Assembly: GCA_004431415.1 (NCBI GenBank)
Contig: QPMI01000437.1
Coordinates: 346,245-410,244 of the forward strand
Reading direction: 5' to 3'
DNA length: 64,000 nucleotides
Origin: Cyanophora paradoxa
Taxonomy: Eukaryota; Glaucocystophyceae; Cyanophorales; Cyanophoraceae
A program made the translations under genes and the position numbers. Position 1 is the stretch's first letter; each line of letters begins with the position of its first letter. Of the stretch, positions 48,215 to 57,968 are shown piece after piece. Below the pieces are notes generated by a model. That model ran no database searches. It was not told the DNA's origin and saw only the letters and a program-made list of their open reading frames with translations.

Positions 48215-49285
48215 ATGACCTCTCTATTAGAAATCCCAAACTATGAACTCGCCGCAAAATCACTTCACAGCACCTCTCATGGAGTAGTTGATTCAACCCC
48301 TGAGTATATTTCCACAGAAACTTCAAGCAATACCTCTTTCACAGAGAATAGTATACTCAGAGTCAAAGAAATTCGATGTGATCGAAATGGAGGCAAGATT
48401 AGAACCACAGGCATTATAATCTCGAATAAAAATCAAGTTCAAGCAGGGCAGGTAGTCCCCGATTCAGCAATATATGATAATGTGGGTGGATTCACCACAG
48501 CAAAGATAGTTACTTTTGATAACACAAGTAATAACTCGGCTCTTGTGGTCAAGAGTGGAGGGGCATACATTGGTGATGGAGCAATTGTGGTGGGGACTGT
48601 CACAGCAAATCAATTTAATGTGAATGGAACAAGTTCATTTACAGGATTGATGACCTTCAATGGTGGACTCTCGGGAACTGTTAGCGTTGAAACTCGAAAA
48701 GCAACCACAAGAGTTCAAACACCTGAGATAGACAATGGGACAAATGTGAATATGAATTACAAACGAAACGGAGATACCATTTTCACTCTCGAAAAGACAA
48801 TAACAGATCTGAATGTAATCACAATCCCGGAAAATAGTGGTCTGAAACGAACCTATTGTCCAAGAATGAATATATCAAGACAAGCTCCTGGTATGACAGG
48901 GACAGTAATACTTAACACTGCAACAGCATTTTCCTTTACAGGTGGAGCTTATTTTGTAAACAATGAGGGAAACTTTGCATCCACAAAATTTACAGCTCCT
49001 GTTTCCGGAGTATATAGGGTGTTCTTTGCATGCATGAGAGCTGGCACAACCTCTTATACTCATATTGCTACCAGCATTTATTTAAATGGAAATCCTACAA
49101 CCCTCCAAACAAGAGTTTCAATGCCGTCCGCGGGGATTTCTAATACATTTGTAACTCCAATTTCATTTGAAGTTTTACTTTCTCTTATTCAAGGTGACTC
49201 CTTTGATATGCGCAATAGTTCTGGTGCCACTCTTCAATTTGATATCAGATACTATCTTTCTTGTGATCTTGTTAGTGCTACATAA
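48215..49285 (+). CDS. Fibre-associated paralogue B1 with C1q-like head
   Basis: A 356-residue protein starting MTSLLEIPNYELAAKS at 48215; an upstream in-frame start at 48179 overlaps the fibre gene. It has the family core ILRVKEIRCDRNGGKIRTTG and VKSGGAYIGDGAIVVG, then a threonine-rich stalk. The head FTAPVSGVYRVFFACMRAG with IYLNGNPTTL has the C1q/TNF-like jelly-roll pattern. Such heads are common trimeric receptor-binding domains. Intact. Composition is element A-like. Confidence 0.72.
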   Translation: MTSLLEIPNYELAAKSLHSTSHGVVDSTPEYISTETSSNTSFTENSILRVKEIRCDRNGGKIRTTGIIISNKNQVQAGQVVPDSAIYDNVGGFTTAKIVTFDNTSNNSALVVKSGGAYIGDGAIVVGTVTANQFNVNGTSSFTGLMTFNGGLSGTVSVETRKATTRVQTPEIDNGTNVNMNYKRNGDTIFTLEKTITDLNVITIPENSGLKRTYCPRMNISRQAPGMTGTVILNTATAFSFTGGAYFVNNEGNFASTKFTAPVSGVYRVFFACMRAGTTSYTHIATSIYLNGNPTTLQTRVSMPSAGISNTFVTPISFEVLLSLIQGDSFDMRNSSGATLQFDIRYYLSCDLVSAT

Positions 49286-49307
49286 TATTATCTGTATAGT
49301 ATAAAGA

Positions 49308-50330
49308 ATGTCTACACAAATTGCTGTTCCTGTTTTCTGTTATGCCGCCCCAAAAATACATCAACTGAACCATACAGTAACAGATGCAACACCTGGGTTT
49401 ATTTGCACAGAAACAACAGGGGCTGATTCGTTTTCACAGAACTCTGTGATTAGATGTAAAGAAATTCGATGTGATCGCAATGGGGGAAAAGTGAGAACCA
49501 CAGGTCTCATTGTATCTAACAAGAACCAAGTCCAATCAGGTCAAATTGTTTCAGATACAGCAATTTATGACAATGTGGGAGGGTTCACCACACCCAAAAT
49601 AGTTACTTTTGATAATACAATTAATAATGCTGCTCTTTCAGTTAGAAGTGGAGGGGCATATATTGGAGATGGGGCAAGGATTGATGGAACTCTAACAGCC
49701 AATCAAGTGAACATTACAGGAACAAGCACATTTACAGGTTCAGTAACAGCCCATGGAGGCATAAGTATTCCAGAAACAACACAATCGATAATAACAGCAA
49801 CTTCCAAGGTGGTCACACCTGAAATCGATACAGGAGCAGATGTAAATCTTGTTTTGAAACGCAATAGTGATGTTTTGGCTACTCTTGAAGCCAATCGCTT
49901 GACAATTAATACAAATTGTTATTTAAAATATGATTTTCAGCCTCGATTTTCTGTTCAACTTAATTATCCTCATGTTGCTACCAGTGAAACTGCTCTTATC
50001 AATTGGGGGGTAGTGTTTGTGAATAATAGGGGGCATTCAATGTGGGTAATGGTAGGTTCACTGCTCCTGTTGCAGGTCATTACAGATTTACAGCATATAC
50101 CCATTCAACATCAAGTAGTCCAATAAGTCTCTCTTTAAAAGTAAATGACCAAGACCCAGGGGTCAAAGTATTATAACACAAAATAACTCCACTCTCACGA
50201 ATAAACCGCTTTACATTAGTGTAATTCTCAACATTGCTATGGGTGAGTATGTAACACTTGTAACAAATAATGGGGGTAGCTACACAAATCGAACAACATT
50301 CACAGGTGAGCTTCTCAGTCTCACATAATT
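49308..50330 (+). CDS. Fibre-associated paralogue B2 with C1q-like head (two frame breaks)
   Basis: A tandem copy of B1: VIRCKEIRCDRNGGKVRTTG and VRSGGAYIGDGARIDG. Frame 1 fails after VNNRG near 50030 (one G missing in GGGGG) and resumes as FTAPVAGHYRFTAYTH; a second loss in the GGGG near 50160 leads into QSIITQNNSTLTNKPLYISV and on to 50330. Together these give a full C1q-like head parallel to B1. Preceded by TTATCTGTATAGTATAAAG, close to the element A promoter motif. Confidence 0.7.
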
Positions 50331-50349
50331 TTCTCTCTATAAAATAGGA

Positions 50350-50613
50350 ATGTCGAATATATACCAAGTGGCTCTCTCAGATATTGAAAAGTTGGGAATG
50401 GAATATTGCGCTGCTTCTGTTCAGGATTGGATTGATAATGTTGTTCATAACAGGGCAAGAATCGCAATTGATGATATTGTTCAGAAAGAGATTCAATCTT
50501 GCATCTCATCAGGGGTTCAGATACCAACCTCTAAGGAAGCGATTGTATTACAGGCATTCCAAAGGGGAACTGTAAAGAAAGGCATCGAGTATAACAATGT
50601 CACAGAAGAGTAG
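50350..50613 (+). CDS. Small hypothetical protein, phage tail-accessory-like (87 aa)
   Basis: An 87-residue helical protein (MSNIYQVALSDIEKLG...IQSCISSGVQIPTSKEAIVL). Its layout, a tryptophan-containing helix, Arg/Lys pairs and an I-P-x-x-K-E-A/E-I-V segment, recalls small proteins near tail-fibre genes of phages, but the resemblance is weak and I give no name. It lies at the end of the element A-like block and has a TATAAAATAGG stretch before its ATG. Confidence 0.5.
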   Translation: MSNIYQVALSDIEKLGMEYCAASVQDWIDNVVHNRARIAIDDIVQKEIQSCISSGVQIPTSKEAIVLQAFQRGTVKKGIEYNNVTEE

Positions 50614-50671
50614 CAGAGCTAGCGCTATAGCTTGTCTGCAGCCTATTTTTTTTCTCTCGCGTTTCTATCAA

Positions 50672-51518
50672 ATGACCGAGTACAATCGGGTCCAGCTCCC
50701 GATCTACTCGCTGGGCTCCCCAGCCATCCATATGAGACAGCATGAAGTTAGCGATGCTATTGCTGGATTAGAGTCCACTGAGCGGCCAAATTCAACTAAC
50801 GCCTTTGATCAGCGATCAGTGATTCGGTGTAAAGAATTGCGCGCAGATAAAAACTCTGGGTTGTCAAAACAACTAGATTACTAGTTACAAACGCGAATTT
50901 CTCCCAGCCCATAACAGGGGAGTTGATTCGTACAGTGTTGACCTCCGAAGCATAAACTACGATCAAAACACTGCTGCTCTCACTGTGCGTTCCGGAGGGG
51001 CAGCTATTACCGGAGCCTGCCGAGTTAGTGGAGGGCTTTCGTCATCGATTGCCATTAATGATGTCCCGGACTTTTCATTAGAGAATGCTGAAAATCGTAA
51101 ACGAGTTCGCATGTATGTACCCTGCTGTGACCTTCCCTATGCACAGGCTTTAGTAGAAGTTGAGATAACAATAGCTAATTCAAGTACACCTAATGGTCTG
51201 GATGGTGAGAGGTTGCTTTCAAACAGAGAAATCCCTAAAGCATTACAATCTCTCTGCCAAGATCAAAATGATCAGATAGGGCATGTGTACACGTTCTTTG
51301 TCCAAGGTCTTGGGCATGCTGGACGGGGATATGTAGTTCGTAATATCAATACAAGGCATCTTTTCGATTTATACGCTACTGCGATAGGCAGATACTCTAT
51401 CCTAATCATCGGCTATCGCTCCGATGTGGCTGCATCAGTGGCTACTAGAGGGCTGAACGTTGATCCAGCACTGAATAATATGTATGAGGAAGGCAATCCG
51501 GAAAATCCTATACCTTGA
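50672..51518 (+). CDS. Fibre-associated paralogue B3 (two frame breaks)
   Basis: Closest to A1: MTEYNRVQLPIYSLGSPAIH and VIRCKELRADKNSG. One G is lost in GGG near 50860 and one more in GGGG near 50922; the rest (VRSGGAAITGACRVSGG to 51518) is in frame. The reassembled order matches A1 throughout. The base composition here is GC-richer and CpG-containing, unlike B1 and B2, so it belongs to the older part of element B. Confidence 0.7.
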
Positions 51519-51528
51519 TAAAGAACGT

Positions 51529-52056
51529 TTATGCTTCAGCTGGAAAATTTAGACGGATAAATGAACGATCTGTCTCACTGGTGTGTGCTAGAGCAAAAGC
51601 ATCACGGGCTCTGGCAGCTTGCTCTGCAGTAGAGAAATAGCCAATGTGTTTCTTGCGTCCATCTATTCTAAATTGAGCTCGCCATTTGTTCTTAGATGTG
51701 TAAAAGCTTACTCCTACAAAACCACTCGAATTATTCTTTTGAAGCAATTGATTCAAATTTTGCTGCTTATTTGTAGCCAGGCGGAGGTTCTCACGTCTGT
51801 TATCTAGTTTATTACAGTTGATGTGATCAATAGAAAACCCTGGATTGATCGCTCCTACTATTAATTGATGCATTGTTGTTGTTGTCCTATTTCCGTTCAC
51901 AATAATACTACATCTAGCATAACCCTTTTTATTAAGATTCCAACGTTTTTCATTAACTAGCTCTGCATCAGCTGCTAATATGAAAGAATGTGCTACTATT
52001 CCATTTCGCCCGTAAATTGGAATTGCAATCGCTCCATTGGGAATTTCGATCTCCAT
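51529..52056 (-). CDS. HNH homing endonuclease with AP2 domain, copy 2
   Basis: A 175-residue paralogue of 37728-38303: MHQLIVGAINPGFSIDHINC, then NKLDNRRENLRLATNKQQNL (HNH), NNSSGFVGVSFYTSKNKWRA and RKKHIGYFSTAEQAARARD (AP2). It is on the minus strand between two plus-strand fibre-associated genes, which are adjacent in element A, so it looks like a later insertion. Intact. Confidence 0.85.
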   Translation of the reverse strand: MEIEIPNGAIAIPIYGRNGIVAHSFILAADAELVNEKRWNLNKKGYARCSIIVNGNRTTTTMHQLIVGAINPGFSIDHINCNKLDNRRENLRLATNKQQNLNQLLQKNNSSGFVGVSFYTSKNKWRAQFRIDGRKKHIGYFSTAEQAARARDAFALAHTSETDRSFIRLNFPAEA

Positions 52057-52118
52057 CTGTCTAGCCTTCCTTGTTCCTTGCTTTTTTATGCATTCATTTT
52101 CTTTAAGTCATAACAATA

Positions 52119-52954
52119 ATGGCTGAAGCTGTTGAAAGAATTGTTGTTCCAACTTTAACCCTTGCGGCCCCAGTAAATCACGTCCTGCAGCACGCCATCT
52201 CAGATGACGTCCCCGGCCTACAATCAACGGAGCAGCAGCCAACTCTAAACACCTTCCGAGAAAATCACATTTTACGTTTAGGAGAGGTTCGATGTGACAA
52301 AAATAATGGCACTATTAAAACGACTAATCTCCTTGTAACTAATGCTAATTTTAATGCGCATTATGGCGATCCTGATAGCTATGACGATGCTAACAAGGTT
52401 AATACTTTTACCTACGAATCAAGAATAGGAGCTGTGACCTGCAGATTTGGAGGTGCTTATATTGGAGATGGTCTGAGAGTGGGTGGCGCTGCTTGCGCCC
52501 CTATATTTGTTAATGATCAACCTAACCCTGAAAACACTAATGAAAGAATCAGAACGTATGTTCCTGGTATGAATTTGCCTTATATCATCAAACTATTCAC
52601 GCTAAATATAAATGAGCAAACATCGATCGTAGATAACGTTCAGCCACTCGGAAATCACTTCAAGAGTGTTGTTGATATTCCCCTGATATCTATTTCCTTT
52701 GTAGGAGGAATGATGCTCTCCGGCCAAACATAGCTGTTTTAATCAATCCGATCGACAATTTTGGTGTCGCTTTCCATTCTACTCCAGTGGGGGTTGAAGA
52801 TTACCAGTTTATTGTGAGGGCTACGCTCATGGGGGCCTACAAAATTATTCTATTTGCCGAAAGAACAGATGCAATTGCAAATGGTGTCAAGTACGGGGAA
52901 ACGTTCAATTCGAATCGTTATTTCCCAATTGGTGGGGCTGATCCCAACCCATAG
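52119..52954 (+). CDS. Fibre-associated paralogue B4 (one frame break)
   Basis: Closest to A2: MAEAVERIVVPTLTLAAPVN, LRLGEVRCDKNNGTIKTTNL and CRFGGAYIGDGLRVGGA. One C is lost in the CCCC run near 52682, after which the protein continues in another frame as INPIDNFGVAFHSTPVGVED, paralleling A2, to the stop at 52954. Upstream AT-rich DNA is shared with the divergent HNH-AP2 gene. Confidence 0.7.
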
Positions 52955-52985
52955 AATCTTTGTTTTTATATATAGCCCATACTAG

Positions 52986-53330
52986 ATGGATTTGCTCCGT
53001 AAATGCATGGAGATGTTCCATCTCAACGTCACCAGCAAATTGAAATGCAGCTGCTGCGAGACAACTATTAACCTCGAAATATCTGACACTGAGGGGTCGC
53101 GCACCCCTGATACTCAGCTATCGCCTAATAACACACCTGGGACTTCAAGGTCCAATTCTCCTTTTACACGATCCGACTCACCTGTACCATGGCTTGATTC
53201 TGATAACCGAAGATCGTCTTGGCCACCCCCAAATATCCCAAAGCCCCTGAAAAGAAAGAAGTCCCTGCTATCAAGTTTCAGAAAGGAGAAGACTCCAGTT
53301 TCGGAAAAGCAACCAGATCAAGTGGAATGA
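52986..53330 (+). CDS. Conserved small protein with N-terminal CCETT motif (114 aa)
   Basis: Homologue of 6645-6917: MDLLRKCMEMFHLNVTSK, then CSCCETTINLEISD. The remainder is Ser/Pro/Arg-rich and probably disordered, with KPLKRKKSLLSSFRKEK near the end. The stop codon falls on the first bases of the right TIR. Conservation restricted to the first 40 residues points to a functional N-terminal segment. Confidence 0.65.
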   Translation: MDLLRKCMEMFHLNVTSKLKCSCCETTINLEISDTEGSRTPDTQLSPNNTPGTSRSNSPFTRSDSPVPWLDSDNRRSSWPPPNIPKPLKRKKSLLSSFRKEKTPVSEKQPDQVE

Positions 53331-53755
53331 GGCCGCACCAGACCGCTCTGGGGGCCCGTCCTTACGTGCGGCTATAGCTTAACGCTTTTTCCTCGTTTAG
53401 CTTCTCTGTACACATCAATTACATCTAGCTAGAGCTTAACACGTTTCCTCGTTTAGCTTCTCTGTACTCATTAATATCGCCTAGCCTATTCTGCCACGTT
53501 GTTCTACAGACCGCGCTCAAGGGGGCAGCGCTCCTCTTCGTCTATTCTAGTTGTCAGCTCTGCCCTGAATAGTCGTTAGATATTTCTTTGTTAAGACTCC
53601 GACCCGAGTCTGGTAGACCTGGGAATTTGAGTCTCGTAGACGTACAAGGTGAATTAACTGAAGAGGGGCTGGAGGTATACACTGGAAACGCATGGAATCG
53701 GGGGCAATGGAGCGAAGCGGAATTGCCCGGGTGTGAGGTCCATGCGTATACAACA
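53329..53755. repeat. Right terminal inverted repeat of element B (427 bp)
   Basis: Reverse complement of 31211-31637, ending GTATACAACA at 53755. One mismatch is seen near the inner end (in the ACCAGACCGC / CTGCTGCGG region). Confidence 0.93.
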
Positions 53756-53761
53756 AAGATC
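53756..53761. repeat. Target-site duplication AAGATC, right copy
   Basis: Same six bases as 31205-31210, directly after the right TIR. Confidence 0.9.
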
Positions 53762-54830
53762 AGCGACGTCAAACTTATATTTGAATATCTATAGTCTTCA
53801 ATTTGGAAGGAAAGCAAGTGCGGGGCAGTGATCGAGCATGTTCACATTGACGGACCTTTCGTTCCCGCTGGAGTCTACTGCGATCTGCCACCGGTACCGA
53901 CGGCTCGATTTCAGAACAAGGCAAGGCCAGACAACGATTTAACATGTACAATAGCAAAGACAGATAACGGACTCGGCTCATGCAGTCGTCAAGTTTGTAC
54001 TCGAACAGAAGATCAGAGCTCATCGAGGAGAGGTCTGCTCCAGAAAACGCTAAGCCGGCCTCAGTTGCCTGGAATCGCAATTTCCAGACACGAATTTCTG
54101 CGCGAGGGTATGAGTCGGTGACCGGTCAGGTGCGGAGTGGCGGGGTTCCAATTAAAATTCATTGCACTTAAGTTACGCGTAAGCCAAAAGAGGGAGCACC
54201 TGACATGAACAAGTTCGTGGGGAAATAAGTTGTCTGCCACCCGAAGTAGTGGGTGCGAGTGGCGCTGGGTATAACGATGCTGCTTCTAAATTTCGTGAAG
54301 GGTTTCGAGGTCGAGTTCAGGAAAGCGCTGGGCGCCAGCCAGCGGTAAGGGTTGAAAGAGAATACAACATGGCTCCACGTATTTAGGGGAATCCCGTCGC
54401 TGCCTGTGAAGGTTAAATCCCAATACTTGGTGACAGCCCCTGCCCGCAGCCACGCAATGACCGAGAACGAGTTGGCATCGACCTGCGCACGTACATGTAC
54501 ATTGACGAGCGCTCGGACATCCGCAAAGCGGCGATTGACAGGGTGAGAAACAAAGCTGCTATGCACATTGCAGGGCGTGTCCGTCCCTGTGTCGTCTTGT
54601 ACAGTGACCCCCGAGGGGCAGACCTTCAAAATCTGAATGCGCAGACACTCAGCAAGAATTTCGCGAAGTCAGAGCAGGGCACAATATCATTGGAAAACGC
54701 ACAATGTTGTCTTCACGCTGATCATTGCAGAACTCCAAGAGGTGCATTTCGGCAGGCGGCATGAAATGAGGTCGAATCCTACGCGGCACGCAGAGGATGC
54801 AGTTATAAGAGCTGAATTCGCAAGACGGTT
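53762..54830 (-). CDS. Host surface-protein gene, laminin-G-like exons right of element B
   Basis: Minus-strand exons. 54168-54629 encodes a laminin-G-like part: DANSFSVIAWLRAGAVTKYW, then DGIPLNTWSHVVFSFNPYRW. Downstream, near 54.0-54.1 kb, AEIRVWKLRFQATEAGLAFS and LLFEYKLDD continue the domain; near 53.85 kb RRYRWQIAVDSSGNERSVNV is another exon. The coding strand and domain type match the 29.7-31.2 kb exons, so element B lies within one gene. Whether the target is an intron or an exon edge is not resolved. Confidence 0.6.
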
Positions 54831-54839
54831 TATATAAAT

Positions 54840-55364
54840 TCTACGGATCTCCGTCTGATCCGGTCCCGCCGTGTCGCAACGAGGGCCCTTCGATGTACCG
54901 CGGCGTGGAATGGACGCCAGCGTTGGAGCCCGCGCCGTATTCCCCAACACTCCAGTACGCCCCTGGCCGCGCCCGCGCCGGTGGGTTCGATGTTTAGCCG
55001 CCGGCGCTCATATATATGCATTTGGTTCGCGTGCACGGAAATGTGTATGCGCGCGCGTCGGCTCACCGATTGTCTTGGGGCCTGTGGACGTGTAGACGGG
55101 CGCCGGGGCGCCGCAGCTCCCCCCGATGCAGGGTTCGCCAGAGCAGGGCGAAGGGCCCAGAGCCGCCAGCTGCAGCAGGACGAAGAGGACGCCCACTGCC
55201 GGAGTTCGAAGTTGAAGCGAGCTAAAGCTTGTTCGGGGGCCCGGCCGCCGTCGCGAGGCGCGTCGACGTCCTTGATTGCAATTGCAGTCCGAATTCAGGC
55301 CATGGACCCCAACCAATCGCAAGCCTTCATGATCAGGCGTGGACCCGGACCGCATTTCCATTGA
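54840..55364 (-). CDS. Host surface-protein gene, signal-peptide exon and second exon
   Basis: The first recognisable exon (to about 55064) encodes a hydrophobic stretch VGVLFVLLQLAALGPSPCSG, a likely signal peptide, then CIGGSCGAPAPVYTSTGPKT. An intron follows with donor GTGAGC near 55064 and acceptor CCAG near 54964. Exon 2 reads AYWSVGEYGAGSNAGVHSTP and RYIEGPSLRHGG. The start codon is uncertain; the open frame begins upstream of the hydrophobic stretch at 55319 or before. This is the 5' end of the interrupted gene. Confidence 0.55.
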
Positions 55365-57864
55365 CATCCTAGAACTGCGTGGCAGCAGGCGTGAGCTCTG
55401 CACTAGCCATATTGATATATATATCTATGCATGGAAGGGGGTCACGTATATACTATGATATACGTACCGCTGAGCTGCGATTGCTGAAGCTTACGTGTGT
55501 ACCGTAGTACATGCACGTGTACGTTTACGTATACGTATATCATGGACGCGTACTGGCACGCCCCATGACCAGGCCAGGCCTGGGCGGCTGGCCACGGGCC
55601 TTAATTGCAAGGGGGGAAAGAAGACCGAAGGTCTTCCCCCCCTTGCTTCCCGTTCCCTCGCTTCAGCCAAAAGTTTTCTATGAGGCCGTTTTCGAGGTCC
55701 AGTTTGCAACAAAAAAGAGTCGAAATTGGGTTGCGACACGTGTTCGTCGCTGCGTGTTTTTTTTTCGAGGGCGAAGACCAGTTTTCTCTCGCGAGAGCTC
55801 TCTCGAATTCTCGAGCGTCAAAGTCGAGCTCGCGAGCTAGAGCTCTCTCGAACTCGCGAAAAGTGGTTTTCGAGGGGAAAACCAACTTCTCTCTCACTCG
55901 GGGCTCTTCCTTGCAATTGCGCGGTTCTGCGCATGCATTGAACCACTTCTCCGTAGCTGTCTAGATCTCCTCTAGATTTCGTTTGAACCACTTCTCCCTA
56001 GCTGTCTCCTCTACTAAAAATAGGCTAGATTTCGGCTTCCTCGCACTGCGCCGCGTACGCCGCACGGTACGCGTACGCCGGAAAACCGCAAAAACCGCTT
56101 GCGCCGGCCGCTGCCTGCGCCGCTGATCGCAGCCGGGCACGTCCGGCCGTCCAGACCGTAGACTCTTGCTGCGGTCAGCGCTAGCAAGCCGCCGACATCG
56201 AGCTTATACCGCAGAATCGCGCGCGCCACTGCCCGCAGGCGAGCACGCCGGCCGGGCCGGGCGGTCTTGTTGCACTCGGCACCCAGCCAGCAGACTAGTG
56301 CTGCGCACGACGTGCGGCTTGTGCGCTCAATCGGCGGCTCGCGTGCGCCCCGCGCTGCGCCTCGTGCCTGCACCGGTACCCCCGCGGCCTGCCACCCGGC
56401 CAGCAGCTCAGCACGCTTAAAAGCTTGCTGGGTGCGCGCAGTTTCATTGAAGTTCACCGCCCATACATGCCCTCTGTTCATGATTGCAACGGCAGGCCTG
56501 CGATCGAGGACCTCCACGAGGGGGTCGTCGAGCGCCTGCGCCCCGCCGGCCTCGCGAACATCGAAATTCAAGACCTCGTCTACCAGATGCACAGCGGGAG
56601 CGAGCAGCGCGCCAGCCGCGCGGCTCTCTCTTCAGGACCGGCGCCGCTGGCTACCCCTCACCCCCATGGTCGACTTCCGCCCCGACCCCCTCCAGAAGGC
56701 CTGGATCGCCTATGTTTACGGCGAGCCCTCTGCAGACAGCACCATTATCTTTTAACCATGGCCAGCTGTTCAGGGTTAGCGGTAGGCCGTATGAACACAG
56801 TTGATGCTCAGCGTTTTTTGGCTCCAGAACAATCTTTAATATAATGCATATGTGCGCTGAATCATTGAATCTGGCCTTTCATTGAGGCTTTTCTTTATTC
56901 GGTTTGATCGCAGCGTGTGCTTATCGGGCCTTTTTTTTCAATCTTATATTAATCTGTGTTTATCTTTACACTTCAAGTCTTCAACCTCCCGCGCGCACTG
57001 GGCCGGGGTCGATCTGCCGCACGCATGTGCGTCCCACTACGACTCTTTCATTAGATATCGATCCCGGTTCCCCCCTTGCACCCCCGGCGCGACAAACGCG
57101 GCCGGGCCACTAGTTGTTACAACTCAAGTCCGACGGTCGCTGCTCATCCTGCCAGGCTAAATATGACCATGGCTGCGGCCTGAAGCCTTGAAGGCTGGAT
57201 CAGGCCTAGGCTGCAGGCTTCCAGGCCTATTATAAGGCTTCCACGAGGGAAGGGCATCGGAGAATTGTAGAGCCGGAAAGGGCGAGGCTCCGGGCTGCTG
57301 TGCGTATACCGTAGATATAGTACGCCGAGCCTCGGAGAATTGAAGAGCGAGCGCGCGCATGCGCACTGCGGCACGCGTACAGTCGCCGAGTCGATCAGCT
57401 CATGATCAGCTGCGGGCGGCTTCTTACTAAGGCTATAGCTAGCCTTGCCGACTCGGCCGCGGCGATCCGATGATCGCCGGCAGGCGGCGGCAGCTTCCGG
57501 AATTCCGTCGCAGCACAGGCTAGCTATACGTACTGTATACGTATACGTTGGATCATCGGATAGGGCCGCAACGCGACTCACATGTACAAGTTGACTAGTA
57601 CTACATGTACAAGTACAACCGTTGAACGCTACGTATGACGACTCGGCGCCGAGTCGGCGGATGACGGCGAATCGTCGGCGATCCGACGGTCCGACGGTCG
57701 CCTGACGCCCTGAGGGCCAGGCTGATGCATGAGGCCCCTGACTCTCACCGTGGCACTGAGTCAGTGATTTGCCCGCGCGCGGCTCAGGCCGCGCGCTCAG
57801 CGGGCCAGCGGCTGTCGGCCGAACTTCCGAAAGTTCAGAACTCAGGAGCCAGGAGTCCCAGGAC

Positions 57865-57968
57865 TCGGGAGTCGGGACTCGGGAGTCGGGACTCGGGAGT
57901 CGGAAGTCGCGATCGGGAGTCGGGACTCGGGAGTGACTCGCCGAGTCGGGAGTCTCGGGACTCGGGAC
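57865..57968. repeat. GACTCGGGAGTCGG tandem array
   Basis: About three clean copies of the 14-bp unit, each itself nearly palindromic (GACTC / GAGTC), decaying to irregular copies on the right. Confidence 0.8.

Larger units (their letters stand above)
31211..53755. mobile_element. Element B: complete Polinton (Maverick)
   Basis: A 22,545-bp element with 427-bp terminal inverted repeats differing at one position, a 6-bp target duplication, family B polymerase, rve integrase, packaging ATPase, major and minor capsid proteins. This is the full Polinton definition. Near-identical TIRs suggest recent insertion or recent repair. It interrupts the host laminin-G / GCC2 gene. The virion module is collinear with element A. 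No maturation protease was recognised. The block 47.3-50.6 kb has element A-like composition. Confidence 0.93.

Noticed and set aside
55600-55650. Hairpin GGGGGGAAAG...CTTCCCCCC as a terminator or snRNA
   Set aside because: An imperfect isolated inverted repeat with no adjacent gene; nothing supports a function.
56014-56844. Possible host gene(s) in 56.0-56.8 kb
   Set aside because: Open frames exist on both strands because of high GC. No domain, splice pattern or start context could be supported.
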